Source: Raphanus sativus (lineage: Eukaryota; Streptophyta; Magnoliopsida; Brassicales; Brassicaceae). Taken from it: a DNA stretch of 64,000 nt. The notes beneath the pieces are model-generated. The model worked only from the letters and a program-made list of their open reading frames with translations. It ran no database searches and was not told where the DNA came from. Below are positions 37,050 to 49,793 of the stretch, one piece after another. The translations under genes were made by a program, and so were the position numbers. The DNA is taken from the NCBI RefSeq assembly GCF_000801105.2, contig NC_079515.1, forward strand, positions 28,853,407-28,917,406, written 5' to 3'. Each line of letters opens with the position of its first letter. Position 1 is the stretch's first letter.

Positions 37050-37870
37050 TAATACCTAAAGTACATGTATACACTGATATAAATATTGTATATATATTAT
37101 ATTTATATATTAGAAAATATATATGTAGTCTTTATCTGTTGGTCCTCTCACATCTTGATATATGGTTTGGGGAGTAAAATGTTCTTTGATATATATATAT
37201 GGAATCATATAGAATATTAATAAAAATAAAAGATTTGGGTCACAGTTAAAATACTTAATTACTTGGTATTAATATACTTGTTTCTCAATAACCCGACTGT
37301 TAAAAATAACTTGACTATGATAACAAACTTATTATCAACTAACATTATTAATAGCAGTTAAAAAAATACACAAAGAATACAAAAAAATATGTATCTTCTC
37401 CCTAAGTCACCCATAGTCTTTTTTATGATTCACCATTATTTTCTAACATTATTATTTACCGATAACTAGTCTTTTGGGAATTTGTTCATAAATCATGTGT
37501 TATTGAGCTTAGAAAATCAAAGATTTCAATTAAAATTATAACACCCAATTACTCAATGTTAACATAATTGTTGCTGATTAACTCGATTGTTAACAATAAA
37601 TTGTATCTGATAACCAACTTCTTATCAGTAAACATTATTGTTAACAATTAAATACATAGTGTATCTTCTTTTTAATACACCATTATATATATAAACCCTA
37701 ATGCCTAACATACATGTACACACTGATATAAATATTGTATATACATTAGAAAAATATATGTAGTCTTTATCCATTGGTCGCCTCACATCTTCATATATGG
37801 TTTGGGGAGTAAAATGTTCTTTGATATATATATATATATATATGGGCTCATATAGAATATTAATAAAAAT
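36400..37870 (+). repeat. Tandem duplication of a ~0.65-0.7 kb AT-rich unit
   Basis: Unit 1 (about 36513-37228) and unit 2 (about 37223-37870) follow each other directly. Both run from AATAAAAGATTTG and TCACAGTTAAAATAC, through AACCCGACTGTTAAAAATAA, GATAACTAGTC, TAACTCGATTGTTAACAATAA and GTTTGGGGAGTAAAATGTTC to CATATAGAATATTAATAAAA. Each unit also contains two diverged sub-repeats of about 330 bp built around GTTAACCGATAAC. An extra partial sub-repeat precedes unit 1 from about 36400. No coding frame is kept. Confidence 0.8.
37013..37046. repeat. (TA)n microsatellite
   Basis: Pure TA dinucleotide run of about 17 units within unit 1 of the tandem duplication; it is almost absent from the matching place in unit 2. 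Further TA tracts occur near 37825, 38815, 41310 and 49325. Confidence 0.9.
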
Positions 37871-39354
37871 ATATTTTTGTAACTGATCCATAATAATATA
37901 TGTGTTAGATATTAGGCATAGTTAATATGAAGATAGTGAAACACGTTTATGGGATAATAGTTGCAAAAGAAGAGATGAGACTGGTAAAAAAAGACAAGAT
38001 ATGATAATTTATTGATTTATTATTTGTACTTCATTTTCTTTTAAACTAATCTAGATTTCATTTTTTATTTTATTTATAATGATTTAATTGAGTGGATGAG
38101 AACATAAGAGAAAGTGTGGCTATAAAGTCTCTTACCTGCATACCTACCACTTCAAACTGCAAACCTACCACTTCGAACAGTAACCTATATAATCTCAGCT
38201 CAGATCTCCTTAGGGGTATTTTCGTCCATCTGGCACCAAAAGTGTATCTGATTGTCCACTGATATTGACAGAGGGTAGTCTCCTAATTTCGACTTCATTT
38301 AGGTATATTTCACTTAATCTCTCAATATGAATTTTAATCTAATGAGGCATCCGTCATTTGTATGCTACGCTTGATTTGTCTGAGTGCGAAAATACATAAG
38401 TAATGTTTTGTTGTATGTTATTGTCACAGTTTCTAAGACTAAATTGTTGATAATATTATGTTTACTGGGTTACTGTTGTTTTTGTTTATGTTTCAGGGGT
38501 TATGACTGTTTCTAATGTTTAAATGACGACGAGATTTTTTCAGACCACAGCTACAAAAAGTTCTTGATTAAAGACTCAAGTTACTTAATGATTGTTATTA
38601 CTAGTGAGAACATTTAGATCTTAGACTAGACCCCCCTAATAAAATGGTAAAAAATATATCAGTTATCATTGATATTTAAATAAGATAATTAATAATATTA
38701 TTTTAAATTCTATTGAGTTTAATAATTAAAATTAAAATGAAAATGAAAATTAATATTAAAAAAATTTGGGTTATAGATATCATTCCGTACAAAGTGCAGA
38801 TTTTCATCAAGTGCATATATATATATATATATATTCAACAACATGATTATTATATTTGATGTAAATTTTAAAATAATTTGTATTTAAAAGTTTTGTTTAG
38901 TTATTAGAGTTTTTTTTGAAAAGTAAACAGTTTTTACTTTTGTAATACAATATGATTCTTATTCCATATTACTTTGGGTTTTTTATTTCTTTGGATATTT
39001 TTTTAAATATTTTATTTATTAGGTTTGAATTGGGTATTCGGGTAAAATATGTATTTCTGGATATCCGGATACGACAGATGGCTACACATCGAATAAAGAT
39101 CAAAAATTGATAATCTGACCAAAACAAATCGGATCACATATGGTTCCAAAAACTAGGATAATCAATGTACCCACCCTATCCAGTTGAAGTCACCTTTTAT
39201 AATAAGATGGGTCATTCATTGATCCAATCAGCGCATGGACGAAATGATAATGTTGAAAAGCTTACTTCTTTTAATAATTAGTATATGATAAATGTAATTA
39301 TTATCTTACCAATAATACAACTTAATCAGTCAAACACATGATGATGGTTCCAAA
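37871..39354. other. AT-rich intergenic DNA
   Basis: No gene is seen. A short direct repeat AAACCTACCACTTC-like (about 38140-38180) and one higher-GC patch near 38200-38300 are the only structure. A short CCGGATAC-type tract lies near 39030-39080. Confidence 0.4.
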
Positions 39355-39887
39355 TTAATATTTGCGTGGTAGGATGTTGGAGATAACAAGAGTAATACCA
39401 CAAAGATTTTTAATTTCCTTACTATTATTCAAAACAGAATCATCTATAGATCTCAGTCTCTTCACATAATCTAGACATGTATCAGCTCCATCCAATACAG
39501 CAGAAACTTTAGTGTTCAGCCCCTCACCTTCACCGGAAGCTAAATGCTCAAAAGCTTCCTCGAGGTTTCCAATAGCATTCTCGTATTCATCTAAGCATGA
39601 TCTGTAAGCTAGTTTCGATCGTGGGTCGACTCCTCCATCAATAATAGATTGAAGTCTTTTGAATGTTTGTGTTGCTTTGCTTGTGCAGCATCAAGTGTAG
39701 AATTCGCCAAGGCTTGAAGATTAGGAGATGAAAATTCTGTGTTGAGAAAGTCAAGACAGAAAGATGGATCTAAAGTTTTGTCACAGATTGTGCTCATCTC
39801 TGAACTTGTAATCGCGTACGAGAAACCGATTAAGAAAAGAAATATAAAAGAAGACAAGAATGCATTGGTCATTAAATTTGCAGCCAT
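39355..39887 (-). pseudogene. PMEI1: Pectin methylesterase inhibitor, PMEI1-like, frameshifted
   Basis: A minus-strand frame from 39887 starts MAANLMTNAFLSSFIFLFLI, a signal peptide for export to the cell wall, and continues with SEMSTICDKTLDPSFCLDFL, which holds the first conserved cysteine pair. Near 39675, in AAQAK, one base is missing: GCAAAGCAACA stands where the family would have an extra G. After that point the other frame continues with the rest of the PMEI four-helix bundle, including SIIDGGVDPRSKLAYRSC, DEYENAIGNLEEAFEHL, GADTCLDYVKRLRS and NNSKEIKNLCG, and stops at 39355. With the base restored the length would match the family (about 176-177 residues). PMEIs bind and block pectin methylesterases. 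The break may be a true mutation or a sequencing error. Single exon; position agrees with At1g48020. Confidence 0.85.
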
Positions 39888-42019
39888 TCTTGTTTTCTCT
39901 GATTTTTATTTTATTTTCTAGTTTATGATAGGAAATAACATCTGAAACAATGTTTATTTATAAATATTAGTTAACGCTCAAGGATTTAGTCAAAACAAAT
40001 TCAAGAATAGAAGTTGATATGAGCGATGAAGAATTTTTTTTGCCGTTAGAAGAATTACAGATATAGTAAATAGTTATGCATTATCTATGACTTAGCTCTA
40101 GGTATGAAAATAATTTTCTACTAAAAATAAATCAATGATTATATTTATAGAAAATTTGCTTAAACAATCTTAGAAAGTCAGTATTGACTAAAAATGTCAA
40201 TTTTGTAAATACTAAACTAATCTTCAATATTTTTTGAAGAAAGTGTATTTACGTATTACTTGAGAAATAAATATTTGTCATATTCTCAATTATTGTAGGT
40301 TGAGTTATAGTTTTAATAAAATAATTTTAATTAGACTAATTAGAGTTTGATATATTTATTGAATAATTAAATTAATTCATTATTTAACTGATCACAAATT
40401 AATATTATAAAAATTATCTCATACAAAAAAATGTAAAACTTGTTCGGAAAAAAAAATTAAAGATAATTCAATGCATTTGTTTTGTGTTTATCAACATCTT
40501 TCTATCTTATTTGTTAATTTTTATAATTAATAGTATATATACACATATAATGGTTATAGTTATAATTATACTAAAATATTAAAATATTTTATAAAATTTC
40601 TTTATATTTATTTGTAAACATAATATATCATGGCATTCTCTTTTAAATTATTAAATTAAATTTAGTATTAAAATACTAAAATGAGGTATAAAAGCAAAAC
40701 CAATAAATTTAATTTATATTTTGTCTGTAAACGTGATTTTGTGGTATTTTCTTATTATTCAATTGGAATAATAAAATTTATTATTTATTAAAGTTAAAAA
40801 ATAATTTAACTTTTTATTTTTCTACATATTTTAATTGGCAATGAAATTATCTTTTTAAAAATATTTTCCAAATATCTGCCTCCAAAAGAGAATATTTTTA
40901 AAAATATCATTTTTATTTACAACAAGTATTCATAAAATTTAAAATTATATATACTTACTTTTTTATTTTTTAAGAGTTTTACAAAATGATAACTTTGTTT
41001 AGATTAAAATTTCTTTTAATGACTATTATGTAAAGAAAAACATGATTCTATAATTTTTTTAATAAAAAATGTATTTTCCAAAATGATTTTTCTTAGTCGT
41101 AATTATCAAAGTTTGATAGTTAAGACCATTTGAAAATAAAAAAATATAATGTTATAATAAATATTATTTTATAAAAAATAGCAATTTCGAGTTTAAAATA
41201 AAAAAAATGAATATAGCATTTAGAAATGAAAAAAGCAATAGACAGAAAATGGTTGATCTATTTGAGCGTAGATTCAGTTGTTATACGAGGTATTTCACAA
41301 TATAATTAAATATATATATATATATATATATATTTTACTTTGAATAATACAATATGTAAAATTGGTTCAGTTGAACATCTTTATGTTTTTAATTTTTCTT
41401 GAGATGTTTTAGGTTTTGGTACTTCCAAGAATTTGGTTTAATAACATCACTTAATATTAACAATTGTATGTATTTTAAATTAAATTAGATATTTTATAAA
41501 TTAATATAATAAAAACTGGTTAAAGATAACAACAAATTCAAATAAAAAATTATTAATGTTGTTATGTAAGAATAACTTTTTTAATCAAGAGAAGTTAAAA
41601 ATTAATAAATTGAAGTATAAATTTAATTTTTTATTTTTATTTTGAACTTTAAACTTTCAGTACATTTATCAATAGCTATCAACATAAGAATTATGTCTAC
41701 ATGTGCGGTTGAAATACCTAGTATACTATTATTTTAAATGTAGACAGAAAAACTTATGTGCGTCAAAAATAAACCTATCTAGTTTCAATCCATTAATTTA
41801 AAAAAAAATTGTAATTATATTTATGTTTAATATTAATTTAATTTGATATAATAATCTTTTAAATAAATGAAATACATAGTTGGACATAATATTTATCAAT
41901 AGGTCATGTTCCTATTCTAATAGAATAAGTTAATGGATTGATACATTTGTTTAAAAACTATTGATCTTATTCTTTAGTCGATTGATTCATTAGAGAAAAG
42001 CTAGATCTATTATTTAAAG
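39888..42019. other. AT-rich DNA without genes
   Basis: Over 2 kb of extremely AT-rich sequence without open frames of note. A (TA)n run lies near 41310. No transposon ends could be established. Confidence 0.45.
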
Positions 42020-43150
42020 TGCTTATTTGTTGAATATCCTAATCACAAGTGAAATCAAGTGCATATCTATGATTTTGACATAATTAAGTAAATAACAATT
42101 GTTTAATATTTGATCTGGTTATAATCTCTCTCATACAAATAGCAGGTGAAAAGAAGAAGTTAATACTACATAACCCAAATTAAATATAACTAATAATTTA
42201 CCGTGAACTGTGCAAATCAAAGTGATAAATGAGGCCACATCACACACATACAAACTACATACGGTTTACTGTTTTCAGTAAATATTTGGAGGATAATAGT
42301 TTGATGATAACACTAAATCCTAACCCGAAAATATCAACCCACATCCAAGATATAAATAGTTTCTCTCATTTTCGATTAATGACATTCACTTGATTCATAA
42401 TACTATACTACATGGTGGATATAGTATAGTATTTTTAGAGTGTACTTTTAAAATGCTTACTTGCTGAATAACCTAAATCACAAGTGAAATCAAGTGCATG
42501 TCTATGTTTTGACATAATTAAGTAAGTAACAATTGTTTCTTCTTTGATCCGGTTATGATTCTCTCTCGTACAAATAGCAGGTGAAAAGAAGAAGTTAATA
42601 CCACATAATCCAAATTAAATATAGCTAATAATTTACCGTAAACTATGCAAATCAGGGTGATAAATGAAGCCACTTTACACACATATAAACCACATACTGT
42701 TTAATATTTTCAGTAAATATTTGGAGGATAATAGTTTGATGATAACACTAAACCCTAACCTGGAAATGTCAACCCACATCCGAGATATAAAGATTTTCCT
42801 CCGTTTTCAATTAATGACATTCGCCTGATTCATAATACTATATTACATGGTGGATATAGTATAATACTTTTAGAGAGTACGGAGAACTAAACTTTAGTTC
42901 TCGTTCAATAATTCATGGGACTTTAGTAGCAAAGTTATATGGATATTGTACTGCTATATTATTGAATAAAATAGACTGACATTACGACATAAATGTGGTC
43001 ATATCATTAATACAAGTAACAAATTAACGATGGTGATTTAGTGAAACTCAACCCAGATGATAAAAAATTATACCCTAACCCAAAAATGTAAGCCCACATC
43101 TGAGATATAAACAGTTTTCCCCGTTTTCAAATATTGAAAGTCACCAGATT
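42020..43150 (+). repeat. Tandem duplication, ~435-bp unit, two full copies plus a partial third
   Basis: Copies at about 42020-42450 and 42455-42885 share CACAAGTGAAATCAAGTGCA (starting 42044 and 42479, period 435), AAATAGCAGGTGAAAAGAAG, TATTTGGAGGATAATAGTTT and CATGGTGGATATAGTATA. A third, incomplete copy near 43055-43150 keeps the CCCTAACCC, CCCACATC, GAGATATAAA and CCGTTTTCAA part only. No coding frame is shared. Confidence 0.8.
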
Positions 43151-44659
43151 ATTACATTTTTAAGAAATAGTATATAAATATGTCTCAAATAGTATGATAA
43201 CCTTACATAAATAACTACACTAAAGAATATATACTATACTATTTCGTTCACCAAATATAGTATAGACGGCGAATTCATCTTTTTCAATACTTATTTTTTC
43301 AAACGTGCTGATACACATTCACTTAATTCACCGTCATTATTTTTCACCACTACATAAAGATCATCTTTATCTCTCTTTTTTCCGATACACCGACGCTTCT
43401 ACCGATCCTCTGTCGTTATTCTTTACTTTTGGATCACTAAAAAAAAGAGAAATATAGTATAAAAATAGAAATAGTAACAGAATATAAAAATAGAAACATA
43501 AACAAAGTATAAAAACAAAAACAGAGTATAAAACAAAAACAAAATAAGAGTATAAAAGCGCGATGTCACCTCATTCTCTACGGTGCCATCTTCTTTTTCA
43601 AGTTGAATTTCGTAAGTTCAGAATCTTTGTTTCTTCCTTACTTTGAGCTGAAGTGACGTGCGTTTGTACGTATGAAAAAGAAACAAAAATTTGGTAAAAA
43701 AGGAAAAGAAGAAAAGAAATGTGCATTAATTGTCTATGTTGTTTATTTGATATTTATTTTAATAAATAATTCTCAGTAGGTTATAGGGATCACAATAGAG
43801 AGGTAATATGGCAATTATTTATACATGAAAGTTGTGTATTGGTGAATTAGGAGTTTTAAGTAGTTGATAAATTAGAATTTATTTGATGGTTGTTGGTACA
43901 ATCTTCCTTATTTAAAACGAAAATACTATTTTGTAAACTTGTTTTTGACGTGGTAGAAAAGGTGCTAGATTTTCTGTTTAATGGTGGAAGATTTGATTTG
44001 ACCAAAAATTGGTGGAATATTTGTCTGCATTAGGGATCGGCACAAACTGAATGACCTGATTTTTAATGTATTCATAATCTGATTTTTACGTCTGAATAGT
44101 TAATTATTAGATTTCATCTTATTTTCAACTATATGAATAGGTTTTCGGATTTCTTATTTTTTTATGTTTTAATGGGTTATCAAATTTGATTAAAATAAAT
44201 AAATAAAGAAGTTAAAAATAAAAGAAAATATAATAATAATATAAATAATATTATTTATTACAAAAACAAAATAGAAAAGGTTATTTACTTTTAAAAAATT
44301 GAAATAATTAAAATAATCAATCTAATAAGTAAAAACTATAAAACTTACATAGCATATAATAATTTATATTTTATCTATAGTTATTGTACTATATATGTAT
44401 ATATATATATAATGAACCGGATTAGCTATTAATTCTCAAAAAAAAAAAAGAATATCTGTGATTTTATTCGTTTTACAGATATTCAATATATATTTGTTTT
44501 GAGTAGTAGATTTACGTATATCCATATTTTTGTTTTTAACTATAATAAATAACAAATCAAATTAAAAATTTATAGATATTTTTCCAGCTATGGTTTATGG
44601 GTGTTAGATTACTGGTCAAATGAAAAACTTATTTCATAGAACAATAATAGATTAATCTA
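43151..44659. other. AT-rich intergenic DNA
   Basis: No gene is seen. Words like AAAAACAAAAACAGAGTATAAA repeat loosely at about 43440-43555. A degenerate tract with CCGATTTTTA-like words lies around 44030-44160. Confidence 0.4.
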
Positions 44660-45535
44660 GGGAAAATTTGGAGAAATACACTCAAATAAGATTATAATTT
44701 GAAAACTACATCCTTATTTAAATTTTTTTGAAAAATACACTTATATATATATAAATTTACCTAATTGTCCAATCTTAATATTTCTAATATATCGTTTAAA
44801 AATTGTTTTTTAAATCCAATTTCTAATATATTGTTTAAATTTTACTTTTTAAAACAAAAAATCATTAGAGAATCTAGCTAATATCCTTTTAATATATCTA
44901 CACAATATTATTCCCATATCTTTTTAATAATATCTTAAAATTTTTATTATTTTGAAAAATAAAAAAATCAAGACATGTATCGTCTTCTCGTCTCCTTCTC
45001 TCGTATCCTCTCCATTTCTGTTTTTTTCCTTTTTTTTCTTAGTTTCACAGATTCTTCCTCATAGAGGTTTGTTAATTCATTTTTAATTTTGGTTCTATTT
45101 TATTCTTACAATAGTTATGTTTTAGAATATCATAATGCATTTGGCTAGAGTTTCAAGAGAGTGGAAGATGAACAAAGAATCATGGAAATTTAAAGAAACT
45201 TCTTTTAACAACGTGACTTGTTTATATAAGTTGAAGAAAATAAATAAAGGGATGTATAAACTTCATGATAAAGTCAAAACAAAATCATAATTTACATATT
45301 TATCTTTGTTATTGTAAAATGGTAAAATAACATATTTATCTCAACACACATATTTATTTTAAACAAAATAATTTAACGATACTATTTTATTAATTACGAA
45401 TTTATATATTAATTTCGAAATATCTTGGGTAAAAAAGTCAATTCATAATTAAGAAAGTGTATTTTTCAAAAAGTAAAATAGAAAATGTAGTTATCAAATT
45501 TCATATCATAAATAGGGTATTTTGCAAATTATCCC
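44660..45535. mobile_element. Non-autonomous Mutator-like (MULE) element
   Basis: The element begins GGGAAAATTTGGAGAAATAC and ends TTTTGCAAATTATCCC; the ends are imperfect inverted repeats for roughly 100 bp (shared inner words GAAAAATACACTT and AACTACAT). It is flanked by the 9-bp direct repeat ATTAATCTA at 44651-44659 and 45536-45544. Nine-bp duplications are typical of Mutator-like elements. No transposase is present in its 876 bp. A similar relic lies at 59478-61347. Confidence 0.82.
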
Positions 45536-45544
45536 ATTAATCTA

Positions 45545-46891
45545 TCTATTTTTGTGGAAGTAAATTAAACTAATCGTGGTAAGTTTTGATTTGTTAGTAC
45601 GTCGTAGCAGAATGATATATAAGCATGAATATGTAGTGGTGATATATTTCTGGTTTATAGCAGTAGAAGCATTATAGAGAAATAGCTTCAAAACATGTTT
45701 TTGTTTTCAAATCAGCCCACAAGTGACAAAGTAACCAAATATATTTCGCTAAAATGGTAAATAACAATTATATCATTTCTTACAGACATATTAAATTAAT
45801 AAATATTTAAATATAAAAATTCAAAAAATGATGAAATTTTTATTTTGATCTTTTCAAAAAGAAAAATCAATCTATGAAACGATTTTTTAAAAATCAAATT
45901 TTAGTAGAACCTTCCTGAATTATATGATATCTTTGTACATATGCATATTTAGGAAACCATTACTGAATAACTACAATATTTCTTAAATTTTAGGAAGATA
46001 TTGATAAATATGTATAATATATTCATAATTTTGTTTTAATTCATAAATATGTATTTAAAATATATATTTTTAATATGTTTAAAAGACCTTCATGAATATG
46101 AATAATTTAAGTTTGAATTATGTGTAGGTTTAGTAAGGTATTCTTGAATATGGAGGATAACTACTTCATAAAATTTTAAGAATAGTTTTTATCTAAATTT
46201 TATAAAGATGTTATAAATATTTAAATACATCAAGAAAAGACGGGAACTATAAGATTGGCCGCGATTACAAAGCTTAGTGTCTGAAATATTAGGTCCAAGG
46301 AGGAGTAATCTTCAATGAACTTACTGTTTCACTGGAAGAGATTAAATCCGTTGTACTCCTAGATAACTCGTCTCTCTAGTAGACCCTGACAAACACTATC
46401 TATGTTTGTCAAAATAAGTGTTATGAATTCTGAATTCTGAATTCTGAACTCCACAGAACTCTCAAGTTTCACAAATATGGACTAGAGATTCTTGGACTCT
46501 GAAGTTTGTACCAGAAAACAAACCTCATATTCTCAGACAAAACCTAGACCGGAGAGTTTAATAACAAATTTCTTAAACATTAATGGTATAATAGTACATC
46601 AATAATCCTCAAAAACAAAACTTGAACTACTCATCATCACCAATCTGGTGTTTCTACTTTCAAAAATCCTAACAAAACTTCAGATTGCTCTTACTGTCTC
46701 TTCTGAAACAACCTAACAAACAGATGAATAAAAAATGACCAACCACATTACAAGCATGTCCTTACCTCTCTATCTCTGTGTAAGTCTTTTATTTTATCTC
46801 ACTGAAACTAATCTCAAATTAGAGATATCATCGCTGCACTGGTCTAAAACCCATCCATTTTTATATGCAATGCCCAAAAAAAAAATTGGCT
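45545..46891. other. Intergenic DNA and 3' flank of the PP2C gene
   Basis: No gene is seen up to the PP2C stop codon. GAATTCT is repeated three times in a row near 46425-46446. The PP2C 3' UTR probably lies in 46600-46891. Confidence 0.4.
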
Positions 46892-48422
46892 TCAGTCGCC
46901 ACCAAGCATCGCTTGTAACCGAGCTCGAGCTTCATCAGAAACAGAGAATCTGCACCTTCTCCTCTGCGGTTGTTGAGGTGAAGATGGGACCGAGGAGAAG
47001 CAGATGACGACAACCGTCAGATTATCTGATGAGTTAAGCCTCGCTGCTTCTTTCCCAAGTTCCATCGCGCATTGTCTCGGGTCACCGTGCCTCCTAAGCC
47101 CTTGCCTAACGTTACTCACTGCATTCTGGCTTGACAACACGTCCCATATACCATCACATGCCAAAATCAAGAACTCGTCGTCCTCTGTTAGGATGAGTTG
47201 CTGAATCTCCGGGTCTGAGATGAGAGGTGAAGAAGAGCCAGTGAAAGGAGTCTTCAGTTCCCAGTCACCAATGGCCCGAGTGACAGCTAGGACTCCGTTG
47301 AGGTACCCGTCCTCAAAGTATCCTCCAAGATCCTCAATCCGCCTACGTTCCGGCTCATAAGTTGACCTGTGATCGAAAGACATATCAATAGCCACTCCTC
47401 TCCGGCATAGCACTGCGCGGCAATCTCCAGCGTTAGCAACCAGAAGATGTCGTCCGATGATGAGAGCCGTCAAGGCGGTTGTCCCGCACGAAGCCCTGAC
47501 AATGCTTTCATCAGCCATGGCGAGATCAGCCAAAGCAAAAGCTTTCCGGTGAGAGTTCTCGACTTCTTGTAAGAAAAAGTTGTCCACAATGGAGGGCATC
47601 TCTGGAAACACGGCATCTTGGAAGAAGAGTCTGGTCAAGTTGTCCTTCATGTAAAGTGATGCTTCGGGTCCACCATGGCCATCAAAGACGCCGTAGAAAG
47701 CACTAGGAACCGAGGATCTAAGATGAGTTGATAAGTCGTCAATGCAGATGTGTTCATCCTCCATGGTGTCTCGGCCTCGAATGTCAGCAAAGCTCCCTGA
47801 ACGTATAGCTGGGAAAAACTCACAGGTGGGTTCTTCAATGGTAGTAGTAGTTGCAAAACTCATGCCCTGTTATGATGGATGTGAAAGTTGTTAACTTTAA
47901 TGCTCTCATAACATAAACAGCAAACTCGCATTACTATAAAAAACAGAGCACAATAAACAATTAACAGAGATTCATTAACAGATGGATTTAAACTGTTAGT
48001 TTTTACTGGTTATAACTTTCACATTTACAGACAAAGAGCCAACTCGGACAACTTAACAAACAAAAAACAACCAGATCAGAGCACGACCAACAATGCAAAA
48101 GGCATTCAAGTCATGCTTTTTACGTAAATGCTGAGATAACTAGAATAGAACAGGGCACGATCAACAATTTAAAAGGTATTAATTACGTCATTATTCAAAA
48201 AAAATATAAATATTGAGATACAGAAACACCAAGCTAACCCTCTACAAGAATTTTGAGGAAGAATTGTCAAACATCAATTTGATCCCATTTGCAATTTCAT
48301 GAAAAGATGTGTATAAAGCGATTCAGATCGATAATTTTGAAAACACATACCGATCCAAATTGAGGAATCTCAGCACGCACAGAGTCAGAAACTCGGACCT
48401 TGATATCAGATTCAGCAACCAT
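46892..48422 (-). CDS. Protein phosphatase 2C
   Basis: Exon 1, 48422-48351, encodes [20 protein letters not shown] and four more residues; after a 484-nt intron, exon 2 (47866-46892) encodes the rest, 348 residues in all. PP2Cs are Mg/Mn-dependent serine/threonine phosphatases. Conserved parts are present in order: [79 protein letters not shown] and [10 protein letters not shown], with the metal-binding aspartates in MED, FDGH, ACDG and SDN. The tail after residue 330 is Arg-rich. It resembles Arabidopsis At1g48040, of the clade near DBP1, not the ABA co-receptor clade A. The internal ATG at 47863 would give a shorter protein, but the spliced start gives the family N-terminus. Confidence 0.9.
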
Positions 48423-48798
48423 GGTTTGACTTAGAATCATGACTTTTGTTATAATTAAAAATCGAGCGAGATCCGATTGCGAATTCCACCGAAAGGCGCT
48501 TTGCTTGTACGCAATTGAAAATTCGCCCAAAAAGAATAAAGAAGACAGGTATAATGAAATTCAATTAGGGTTTGGTTTCTGTGTTGGATGTTTATTTGCA
48601 TATATCTTAATTGACAGATGCCTATAACATATGAATAATAATATAAATAAATATTTAACTTTATATTATAGAAGAAACAGGTGTCAAAAATTAAAGAAAA
48701 GTCAGAATTTGACAGCTAAACAAAAATATTTTACGTTTGTAAATTATTTTTATTATAAGGTTTTCCGGCTAATAGGGAAAGAAAAAAAAATTGACTTA
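48423..48798. other. PP2C upstream region
   Basis: Probable 5' UTR and promoter of the PP2C gene. No other gene is seen. A Harbinger-like element starts right behind it. Confidence 0.4.
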
Positions 48799-49790
48799 GG
48801 CTTTGATTGGTTGATCATTAGCATTAGCATTATCCTCCACATTATCCGATCAACATTTGTTAGAAAAATATTTAAAAAAACATTTACTAAATGCTAATGC
48901 TCTCCAAATGCTTTCTGGCAAATGCTTTCCAAATGCTCTCTAGCAAATGCTCTCATATGAAGCTTTTGGAAGAGCATTTACATTTACAATTTATAAATTT
49001 AAGAAATAAATATAATTAGTTCATTTATTTGATTTAATAATATCATAAAATTATTTTTATATCCAGAAAATAAAATTTTGATTTATAAAATAAATTTACA
49101 ATATAAATATTTTTTATAAAAATAGTATTTCACATATAAAATATAATTATATAATAAATTATATTTTATTTTAAATGCAAAATATTATTTCTAAAAATAG
49201 ATATTTAAATTGTAAATTTTATTTTTAAAATAAAATATTGGATATAAACATAATTTTGAAATTAGTAAATAAAATAAATTAATTATATCTCTTTTATATA
49301 TTAATATATAAAATAAAAAGATATATATATATATATATATATATATAATAATTTATTATTTTGTTTAATAATATTCAAATTATTTATATCCAAAATAAAT
49401 TTATATTTTATTTATTTTATTTATTTTATTTAATAATATTAAAAATTATTTTATATCCAAAAATATATTTATATTTTTAAAAAATATATTTTAAAAAATA
49501 TATTTTTTAAATATAATATTTCACATTTAAATTTTAATTTAATTTATGTTATTAATTGAGATTTCTTATTTTTAATAACAAATATATTATTAATATATAT
49601 TATAAGTTGATATATATAATTTTAAAATAAATATTTTATATACTGACTTTTATAAAAAAAAAAATTGTATACTGCTATTGCTTTACCAATCATCTTATTA
49701 AAAGTTTTAATAAAAGCATATAGCTTCTGCAGCATATTGCTTCTACAGTATACTGTTACTACTTCTTCATCAGCTATACCAATCGAGACC
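48799..49790. mobile_element. Non-autonomous PIF/Harbinger-like element
   Basis: The left end GGCTTTGATTGGTTGA and the reverse complement of the right end, GGTCTCGATTGGTATA, match at 11 of 16 positions, sharing GATTGGT. The flanks are the 3-bp duplication TTA (48796-48798 and 49791-49793), as made by PIF/Harbinger transposases. The left part repeats AAATGCT/GCTCT words (about 48885-48950), the inside is almost pure A+T with a TA run near 49325, and there is no transposase in its 992 bp. Confidence 0.72.
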
Positions 49791-49793
49791 TTA

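Noticed and set aside
41700..41725. Possible Helitron 3' end (GTGCGGTTGAAATACCTAGT)
   Set aside because: It has the CTAG-T ending but no convincing hairpin, and no matching 5' end was found.
36400..43150. CRISPR array as an explanation of the repeats
   Set aside because: The repeats are long tandem units in plant DNA without regular short spacers.
47004..47204. Plus-strand frames over the PP2C gene
   Set aside because: Antisense shadows of the PP2C exon.
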